Position numbers and translations under genes: made by a program. Positions 54,788-60,776 of a stretch of DNA of 62,217 nt are shown piece by piece. The notes beneath the pieces are model-generated. The model saw only the letters and a program-made list of their open reading frames with translations. It searched no databases and was not told where the DNA came from. Within the stretch, counting starts at the first letter, position 1. Each line of letters starts with the position of its first letter. Origin of the DNA: Candidatus Helicobacter avicola (lineage in GTDB: Bacteria; Campylobacterota; Campylobacteria; Campylobacterales; Helicobacteraceae); NCBI GenBank assembly GCA_019112865.1, contig DXIN01000018.1:1-62217 (forward strand), read 5' to 3'.

Positions 54788-55594
54788 TTATGATTTGGTT
54801 ACATTGGTAGTGAGTTTGAAGTAAAACCCACAAAAATGTATGTCTATGTCTCTATGAAATGGCAAAGTAATACTATCAAATGGATCGTCCCACATATCGA
54901 CTAACTCGTATCCCAAAGCGGTAAAATAGCCCACAAATTCATCTTTATGAAAAATATACATTGGGGTAAAAAAGTCATTGCAAACATTTTGTAATGTGGT
55001 GAATGTAGGGATAGTCGTCTGCATAGGAAGTCGTGCGAGCAAAATGTGTGCTGCCCCCCCCCCTAGTAGCTTTTGTAGAATCTCTGGGAGATTTTCTATA
55101 TACTGGAAAGCAGAAGAAGAGAGCAAAATATCGCATTTGTGTGCCACAGACATATCAGAAGTAAAAGATAGGTGTTTGGTATCAAGATTTTTAAACATCG
55201 CCTTTGCCGCTTCTACCTTGTTGGGTAGCTCACAGACTATCCATTCTAAATCGCTCTTAGTAGCGGTAGTGTAGTGGAAATAATGCCTAGCAAACCCACC
55301 GCCAAAATCGCACACGCAATAATTTGGATTTTTGCCCATAAGCGTGTGCAGCCAAAAAAAGAATGGATACTCTGTATTGGCTATCTGTGTTGTATGCACA
55401 TTTTCTATATTTTTTTCTAAGCTCTCATCACTATATGTTTGACTTTTGTGATTTGGCGAGCTTTTTTGGGCTTGCGCGAAATCCTTAAACACGCCTCGAT
55501 AAGCTATGTAAGCTCGTGGGAATCTATAATAGTTTCTGATGTCTTTGAGTAGATTCAAAAAGCCTTTTAGAATCTTGATGATTGTTTGTTGCAT
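54788..55594 (-). CDS. TIGR04325-type methyltransferase, paralog 2
   Basis: 268 residues from ATG 55594 (AAGGAGTTCCT upstream); a longer frame overlaps the rfbB end. Same blocks as paralog 1: VCDFGGGFARHYFHY, WIVCELPNKVEAAK, LLSSSAFQYIENLPEIL, DDPFDSITLPFHRDIDIHFC. The tract here is 10 G, read LLGGGAAH, also in frame because the flanking bases compensate (GCAGCACAC versus CAAGAGTAT). Gene order rfbB - paralog 2 - paralog 1 suggests methylation of the dTDP-derived sugar or its chain. Confidence 0.8.
   Translation of the reverse strand: MQQTIIKILKGFLNLLKDIRNYYRFPRAYIAYRGVFKDFAQAQKSSPNHKSQTYSDESLEKNIENVHTTQIANTEYPFFFWLHTLMGKNPNYCVCDFGGGFARHYFHYTTATKSDLEWIVCELPNKVEAAKAMFKNLDTKHLSFTSDMSVAHKCDILLSSSAFQYIENLPEILQKLLGGGAAHILLARLPMQTTIPTFTTLQNVCNDFFTPMYIFHKDEFVGYFTALGYELVDMWDDPFDSITLPFHRDIDIHFCGFYFKLTTNVTKS
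55054..55063 (-). repeat. Poly-G tract, 10 G (coding strand), phase-variable
   Basis: Ten G in the context CTACTA-G10-CAGCACACA inside methyltransferase paralog 2. Flanks nearly identical to the tract at 61385 in an unrelated glycosyltransferase gene. Confidence 0.9.
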
Positions 55595-56619
55595 AGGAAC
55601 TCCTTTTTGTGGTTTTGTGTAAATATATTGTGATACCAAATGATTGTATCTCGCAACGAATCTTCAAACGAATAGGTTTGTTGCCAACCCAAAGTGGCAC
55701 TTATTTTTGATGAATCAATCCCATAGCGTCTGTCATGTCCCAATCTATCCTGCACGAAAGTGATTTGGTCTGCATATTTGCCATCTCTCTTAGGGGCTAT
55801 GTCATCAAGAATGGCGCAAATTTTTTGTGCGATTTGTATGTTGGTGTATTCGTTGTTGCCACCGATGTTGTAGGTTTCCCCATAAGTTTTTGAGTGAAAT
55901 ACCCTATCGATTGCCTCACAATGATCCAAGACATAGAGCCAATCTCGCACATTGCCTCCATCGCCATAGATGGGTATTGCGTTGCCAGATAGTGCATTGT
56001 TGATTATGGTTGGTATCAGTTTTTCGTGATGTTGTCTTGGACCATAGTTGTTTGAGCAATTAGTGATAAAAGTCTTTAAGCCATAGGTATGATGAAAACT
56101 TCGCACGAGCATATCACTTGATGCCTTGGAAGCTGCATAGGGCGAATTTGGCGCATATGGGGTAGATTCGCTAAAAAGCCCGCTACTCCCTAGTGAGCCA
56201 TACACTTCATCGGTGCTGATATGATGAAAAATCCCAAATGGTGTCTTGTGCTCTAGTCCCGTATCTAGCCAAGATTCTTTTGCGATTTCTAAAAGTGCAA
56301 ATGTGCCTACGATATTTGATTGGATAAAAGATTGCGGAGATCTTATGGAATTATCGACATGGGATTGTGCAGCGAAATGTATCACAGAATCTATATTGTA
56401 TGTCCTAAATATATGTCTTAAGAGTTGCTTATCGCATATATCGCCTTGGATAAAAGTGTAGTTTGCTCTCTCTCGCACGGCTTTTAGATTCTCTAAATTC
56501 CCCGCGTATGTCAGCATATCAAGATTGATGATTGTGTAATGTGGGTATTTGTCCATAAAAAACTCTATAAAATTACTTCCAATGAAGCCAGCTCCCCCTG
56601 TGATTAATACATTTCTCAT
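55567..56619 (-). CDS. rfbB: dTDP-glucose 4,6-dehydratase
   Basis: 350 residues. NAD loop ITGGAGFIGSNFIEFF, catalytic region HISTDEVYGSLG, YAASKASSDMLVRSFH (Tyr-x3-Lys), NNYGPRQHHEKLIPTI. Makes dTDP-4-keto-6-deoxyglucose, the precursor for the FdtA/FdtB steps. Overlaps rfbA by four bases and the next methyltransferase by 28. Confidence 0.95.
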   Translation of the reverse strand: MRNVLITGGAGFIGSNFIEFFMDKYPHYTIINLDMLTYAGNLENLKAVRERANYTFIQGDICDKQLLRHIFRTYNIDSVIHFAAQSHVDNSIRSPQSFIQSNIVGTFALLEIAKESWLDTGLEHKTPFGIFHHISTDEVYGSLGSSGLFSESTPYAPNSPYAASKASSDMLVRSFHHTYGLKTFITNCSNNYGPRQHHEKLIPTIINNALSGNAIPIYGDGGNVRDWLYVLDHCEAIDRVFHSKTYGETYNIGGNNEYTNIQIAQKICAILDDIAPKRDGKYADQITFVQDRLGHDRRYGIDSSKISATLGWQQTYSFEDSLRDTIIWYHNIFTQNHKKEFLCNKQSSRF

Positions 56620-57500
56620 TGTTGTGCTATCCTTAAGAGGTATTGTCCATATTGGTTTTTGCTCATTTGCTCTCCTAGTTGTATAAGTTGTTGGCGTGAG
56701 ATGAATTGCATTTTGTAGGCTATTTCTTCAAGACAGGCTATTTTTAGCCCTTGTCGTTTTTCGATAATCTCAATAAAGTTTCCGGCTTCTAAAAGGCTTT
56801 GGTGTGTGCCTGTATCAAGCCACGCATATCCTCTGCCTAGTATTTCTGCATTGAGACGCTTTTCTTGGAGGTAGAGTTGATTTATGGAGGTAATCTCTAA
56901 TTCACCTCGGTGAGAGGGGGAGATTTGCGTGGCTTTTGTAAGCACATCATTTGGGTAAAAATACAAGCCAATCGCCGCATAATTACTCTTTGGCGCACTT
57001 GGCTTTTCCTCGATAGATACCACCTCAAAGCCCTCATCTGATTTGACAAACTCTATCACGCCATAATGTTGTGGATTTTGCACATAGTAGCCAAAGATCA
57101 TCGCCTTTTTGGTTTGTGCGACATTTTGTGTGCTTTGGTGCAAGATTCTTGTCAAACCCTCTCCATAGATGAGGTTATCTCCCAAAATAAGACACACATC
57201 ATCATCGCCCACAAATTCTTTGCCTATCAAAAACGCTTCAGCCAAGCCATTTGGCTGCTCCTGAATAGCGTAGTCAATCTCTAGCCCCAAATGCGCTCCA
57301 TTGCCAAACATCTCCTCAAATCGTGGTAAGTCCTTGGGCGTGGAGATGATGAGAATCTCTCGAATATTGCCCAGCATAAGCACCGATAGGGGATAATAAA
57401 TCATAGGCTTGTCGTATATGGGCAAAAGCTGCTTGACAATGCTCTGTGTGAGGGGCAAAAGTCTGCTCCCGCTTCCCCCTGCTAAGATAATGCCTTTCAT
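56616..57500 (-). CDS. rfbA: Glucose-1-phosphate thymidylyltransferase
   Basis: 294 residues. [71 protein letters not shown] and [17 protein letters not shown]. Produces dTDP-glucose. Overlaps both neighbours by four bases. Confidence 0.96.
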   Translation of the reverse strand: MKGIILAGGSGSRLLPLTQSIVKQLLPIYDKPMIYYPLSVLMLGNIREILIISTPKDLPRFEEMFGNGAHLGLEIDYAIQEQPNGLAEAFLIGKEFVGDDDVCLILGDNLIYGEGLTRILHQSTQNVAQTKKAMIFGYYVQNPQHYGVIEFVKSDEGFEVVSIEEKPSAPKSNYAAIGLYFYPNDVLTKATQISPSHRGELEITSINQLYLQEKRLNAEILGRGYAWLDTGTHQSLLEAGNFIEIIEKRQGLKIACLEEIAYKMQFISRQQLIQLGEQMSKNQYGQYLLRIAQQ

Positions 57501-59113
57501 TGCTTGCTCCTTTGGGATTTGCTAGATTCTGTATGAGAGTGTGCGTAGGTATTGAGCGTGTTGGCGACATAGGCAATCTCTTCTTTGGTATGAAAAAGTG
57601 CTATGGGGAGGCTTAGCGTCGTGGCGTGTATTTCCTCGCTAATGGGATAGAATCCAGACAGATAGGCTCTCATACCTTCTTGCTTGTGTGGGGGCAGCGG
57701 ATAGTGAATCTCGCTCTGTATCCCCGCTGCTTGCAGGTAGGCTTTTAGCTCATCGCGTTTGGGGTGGCGGATATTAAAGATATGATACACATCAAAATAC
57801 TGCTCTTCTACCTTGGGGCATATAAACGCCCTCGTATCAAGCTCTTTTAGGTAAATGTCGGCTAGTATTCTTTTGTGCTGTGTGATTTGTGGTAAATGGC
57901 TTAGCTTTTTGCGCAAAAAATAGGCTTGAATCTCATCAAGCCTAGAGTTGTAGCCGCAATATTTGTTGATGTATTTGATATGTGAGCCGTAGTTTCGCAA
58001 GGCTTGTAGTTTTTCATAGAGGTTTGGATCATTTGTCGTGATAGCTCCCGCATCGCCGAGTGCTCCTAAGTTTTTTGTGGGATAAAAGCTAAAGCACCCT
58101 ATTCCAAAGCTCCCCACACTTTTGCCCTCAAACTTTGCTCCATGGGCTTGCGCGCAGTCCTCAATAAGATGTAGATTGTATTCTTTGCACAACATAGTGA
58201 GTGAATCCATCTCACAAGGCTTACCATAGAGATGGACGACTAGCATAGCTTTTGTTTTGGAGGTTATGTGCTGCTTGATGTTGTGCGGATTGATATTGTA
58301 GGTTTGTATGTCTGGCTCCACCATAACGGGCTTTAAGCCATTTCTTATAATAGCGATAATGGTAGCGATATAGGTGTTTGATGGCACGAGAATCTCACTG
58401 CCTTTTGGCAAGTCTAGCGCGTCTATGGCGAGGATAAGCGCATCAAGCCCAGAAGCCACACCCACACAATGTGCAACGCCTACAAAGTCGGCAAATTCTT
58501 GCTCAAAAGCTTGGACATTTTCTCCAAGCACAAACCACCCTTTTTCCAAAAAGGCTCGGAAGTCTCGCTGATAGCTATCAAAAAATATCTGATTGCTTTT
58601 GGCTAGATTCTCGTATTCTATTATTGTATTGCAATTTGTCTTTGACAAATTGCTATCGCTCGTGCGGAGTAAATCCGCCCTCGCTCCGCTACGCGCACAT
58701 ACACTGCGTTTTTTAGAATCTAAAACCTCATTTGGTGTCAGCGCGTCAGGAACGCGATGTGGCAATGGCGCGGATTCTATACACCCGCCTTTTATCTTTG
58801 GCAAATTGCAATCGGCAATGTGAGCAAAGCCCTCATTGCCTCCGCTGCGCGTGCATACATTGCACTTTTTAGAATCTAAGTCGCGTTTTAGTGCCGCCAC
58901 CTCATGAACGCCACTTAGGCTAGCACCTTTTGTATAAACCAAACTAGGGCTTATCATTTCATCGCAATTTACTTGTGGCAAATTGCTATTGCTTATGGGG
59001 GAGTAATCCCCTATGTTTGCGCCATTCGAGCATACATTACCTTTTACAGAATCTAAAGATTGTTTAGATTCTGTAGTGTCATTTGTCGTATTAGATTTTG
59101 TATTTCTACTCAT
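57497..59113 (-). CDS. fdtB: Sugar aminotransferase (FdtB/QdtB-like) with repeat-derived N-terminal extension
   Basis: 538 residues from ATG 59113, which overlaps the fdtA stop (ATGAGTAG). Residues from about 172 onward are a normal DegT/DnrJ/EryC1 aminotransferase of about 365 residues: [58 protein letters not shown], and the PLP lysine in [14 protein letters not shown]. It aminates C3 of the dTDP-3-keto-6-deoxyhexose. Residues 1-171 are not part of the family: they are the minus-strand translation of three tandem R2 repeats (58624-59100), with recurring LDSKK.NVC and SNL...NC peptides. No ATG, GTG or TTG lies in frame close to the domain start, so the repeats are probably translated. The usual initiator Met is replaced by repeat sequence. 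Confidence 0.85.
   Translation of the reverse strand: MSRNTKSNTTNDTTESKQSLDSVKGNVCSNGANIGDYSPISNSNLPQVNCDEMISPSLVYTKGASLSGVHEVAALKRDLDSKKCNVCTRSGGNEGFAHIADCNLPKIKGGCIESAPLPHRVPDALTPNEVLDSKKRSVCARSGARADLLRTSDSNLSKTNCNTIIEYENLAKSNQIFFDSYQRDFRAFLEKGWFVLGENVQAFEQEFADFVGVAHCVGVASGLDALILAIDALDLPKGSEILVPSNTYIATIIAIIRNGLKPVMVEPDIQTYNINPHNIKQHITSKTKAMLVVHLYGKPCEMDSLTMLCKEYNLHLIEDCAQAHGAKFEGKSVGSFGIGCFSFYPTKNLGALGDAGAITTNDPNLYEKLQALRNYGSHIKYINKYCGYNSRLDEIQAYFLRKKLSHLPQITQHKRILADIYLKELDTRAFICPKVEEQYFDVYHIFNIRHPKRDELKAYLQAAGIQSEIHYPLPPHKQEGMRAYLSGFYPISEEIHATTLSLPIALFHTKEEIAYVANTLNTYAHSHTESSKSQRSKQ
58624..59100 (+). repeat. R2 structured repeat, three tandem copies (5-7) inside the aminotransferase gene
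   Basis: Copy 5: CAATTTGTC (58632-58640), TTT, GACAAATTG (58644-58652), then GCGGA (58664-58668), GTAAA, TCCGC (58674-58678). Copy 6 starts near 58795 with GGCAATGTGAGCAAAG and CCCTCATTGCC as hairpin 2. Copy 7: CAATTTAC (58965-58972) with GCAAATTG (58978-58985), one mismatch, then GGGG...CCCC (58997-59011). All three share GCGC or GCGAG then CATACA. On the opposite strand all are stop-free and in one frame. Confidence 0.8.
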
Positions 59114-59471
59114 CTGGAATCTCCGTAATATAGTCATTTTCATCATACACTTCAGAGGCGAGTGCCAAGAGAGTGGCGTTTTGTGAAAACTCTTGCATTG
59201 TGTGATAGTCTTTTGGCTCTAGGATTAGGCATTTTGTCGGATTATCGAGTTTGTATGTTTGTGTTTGTTTCTTGGTTTTAATCGTGATTTCACACGAGCC
59301 ACCAAGGCAGATTAAGCAAAGTTTTGTTTTGTGGTGAGCATGCCCACCGCGAGAGCCAAGCACATCATAGATATAAAAAACTCTTTTGATAGCAAAGCCT
59401 ATTTCGCCCTCAAGGACACTTAAACTACCACGATTGTCGGTTATGGTTTTTGCAGTGATGAGTTTTGCCAT
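59106..59471 (-). CDS. fdtA: dTDP-4-dehydro-6-deoxyglucose 3,4-ketoisomerase (FdtA/QdtA-like)
   Basis: 121 residues, slightly shorter than usual. Cupin: [40 protein letters not shown] (metal/active-site His pair), [27 protein letters not shown]. Moves the keto group from C4 to C3 before amination by FdtB. Fuc3N versus Qui3N stereochemistry cannot be decided by eye. No N-acetyltransferase (FdtC/QdtC) is in the window. Confidence 0.88.
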   Translation of the reverse strand: MAKLITAKTITDNRGSLSVLEGEIGFAIKRVFYIYDVLGSRGGHAHHKTKLCLICLGGSCEITIKTKKQTQTYKLDNPTKCLILEPKDYHTMQEFSQNATLLALASEVYDENDYITEIPDE

Positions 59472-60392
59472 TTATACCTCGCTTGTAAAATATTTGAGTT
59501 TAAATACATTGTAATTGCCACGCAACTTGCGCTTAAAGTATCTTAGAGGGGTTTTCCAGCTTTTTGGCTTTCTTGCGTCAAAATTGTGTGGCATATATTG
59601 CACTCTTAGTGCAAGGAGGTATGTGATGTAGGGCTTGTAGATATTGCTAATCGTGGGCTTTGGTAATTTGTAGCTTCCAAGATCCACACAATCTTCATCA
59701 ACAAAACTTAGATTATGAAAATGATAAAATATAGGGCGTAAGGCAGGGAATTGCTGAACATTCCAAGGGGCAATCCCACATCGCTCATTTTGCAAGACAT
59801 ACACGCCCTCAAAACGAGTAGTCCAATCATCAAGATATTTTTGGTCGCCAAATTTATTATCCTCAAACCTAGCAAAGCACCATTCTATACATTTTTGCTT
59901 CCACCACAGCAGTGCCTTTAGCCCATTTGTATCGGCTTTAAAGCTCATAAACTGCACGCAGTAGATTCCGCTTGTGGTGGTTTGGTCGTATTGCGGAGTG
60001 TAGTTGTGCTTTGTAAGTGAGATGGAGCTATGCCCCATCTCATCAATGAGAATGTTTGGATTGTCAAAAAAGTAAAGATCTGCATCGACATAGGTGCAAG
60101 AGGGCAGTGCAAAATGCGTAATGCAATAGTATATGAGTGCTGGTGTGCATGTCCAGCAGTATTCTCCTAGACTTCGCGTGGGTTTGCAGGCAAGCAGCTC
60201 TTTGTCCTCGAACTCATCAAGCGTGATAAGGATTGTGTGAGGGATTTTGCGCTCATCTAGGATTTTGTAGGTAATATCATCAAAACATAAGACATAGATT
60301 TGATACTCTGTGGTGTGTTTGGCGAGGCTCTCTAGCATTGCAATGCCTCTTGTGAGGTAGTTGGTGTTGAAGAGGGTGCAGTAGTGATACAT
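59472..60392 (-). CDS. GT8-like glycosyltransferase
   Basis: 306 residues from ATG 60392 (a GTG lies one codon upstream). YHYCTLFNTNYLTRGIAMLES at the start, CTYVDADLYFFDN with the DxD site near residue 102, GDQKYLDDW, and HFHNLSFV. Basic C-terminal end (YFKRKLRGNYNVFKLKYF). Transfers an unknown sugar; one base before fdtA. The start would be overlapped (TGATG) by the upstream frame only if the poly-G tract at 60799 had 10 or 13 G. Confidence 0.78.
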   Translation of the reverse strand: MYHYCTLFNTNYLTRGIAMLESLAKHTTEYQIYVLCFDDITYKILDERKIPHTILITLDEFEDKELLACKPTRSLGEYCWTCTPALIYYCITHFALPSCTYVDADLYFFDNPNILIDEMGHSSISLTKHNYTPQYDQTTTSGIYCVQFMSFKADTNGLKALLWWKQKCIEWCFARFEDNKFGDQKYLDDWTTRFEGVYVLQNERCGIAPWNVQQFPALRPIFYHFHNLSFVDEDCVDLGSYKLPKPTISNIYKPYITYLLALRVQYMPHNFDARKPKSWKTPLRYFKRKLRGNYNVFKLKYFTSEV

Positions 60393-60410
60393 CACGCCAC
60401 CTCACAATCT

Positions 60411-60545
60411 AGGAATTCGTCTCTTGCACAATCTTTAAATGATTTCTGCGGCTCGGCTCGCTCACTTACGCCTAGTAAGCTCCCTTCGCCTCGCCTTGAA
60501 AAACATTTAAATCTTGCACAAGATACTAGAATTCCCGGCGAGCTT
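60411..60545 (-). repeat. R1 structured repeat, copy c
   Basis: Arms 60422-60441 and 60504-60523 (16 of 20 complementary, TCTTGCACAATCTTTAAATG on the left). Core on minus GGCGAGGCGAAGGGAGC then TTACTAGGCGTAAGTGAGC. Boundary CTAGAATTCCCGGCGAGC as in copy a. Confidence 0.8.
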
Positions 60546-60647
60546 GGTGTGAAGTTTGATGGTAATACAGAATCTAGTGCCACTACAGAATCTAGAGAAT
60601 CTAAATAGGTTTTAGATTCTAAGTTTGCATTAGATTCTGGTTTGCTT

Positions 60648-60757
60648 GCTTGACATTCTAAGATTTGCGATGATAAATCGTGGTTGTGTAGATTGGAGGC
60701 GAGGGAGTTAGCTAAGCGGTAATACCCAAAGCCAACAAGCAAGCCCCACGATTTGTC
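60648..60757 (+). repeat. R1 structured repeat, copy d
   Basis: Arms GATAAATCGTGG (60672-60683) and CCACGATTTGTC (60746-60757), 11 of 12 complementary, with sequence unlike copies a-c. Core GGCGAGGGAGTTAGC then TAAGCGGTAATACCC (60698-60727) is the conserved part. Confidence 0.7.
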
Positions 60758-60776
60758 GTGAGAGAGTAAGTGGATT

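Larger units (their letters stand above)
60393..60776. other. 384-base gap holding two R1 elements
   Basis: Between the two glycosyltransferase genes: R1 copy c (minus) and copy d (plus), divergent as in the prp operon, separated by about 100 bases with five AGATTCT/AGAATCT words at 60569-60638. In the 10-G phase of the upstream gene the whole gap is one open frame. Confidence 0.7.

Noticed and set aside
58624-59100. CRISPR-like array of spaced repeats
   Set aside because: The repeats are long, imperfect and include structured stems; there are no uniform 24-40 base repeats with unique spacers and no cas genes.
60392-60742. Independent gene in the gap between the two glycosyltransferases
   Set aside because: It is repeat sequence (R1) with no own start signal; best seen as a possible read-through tail.
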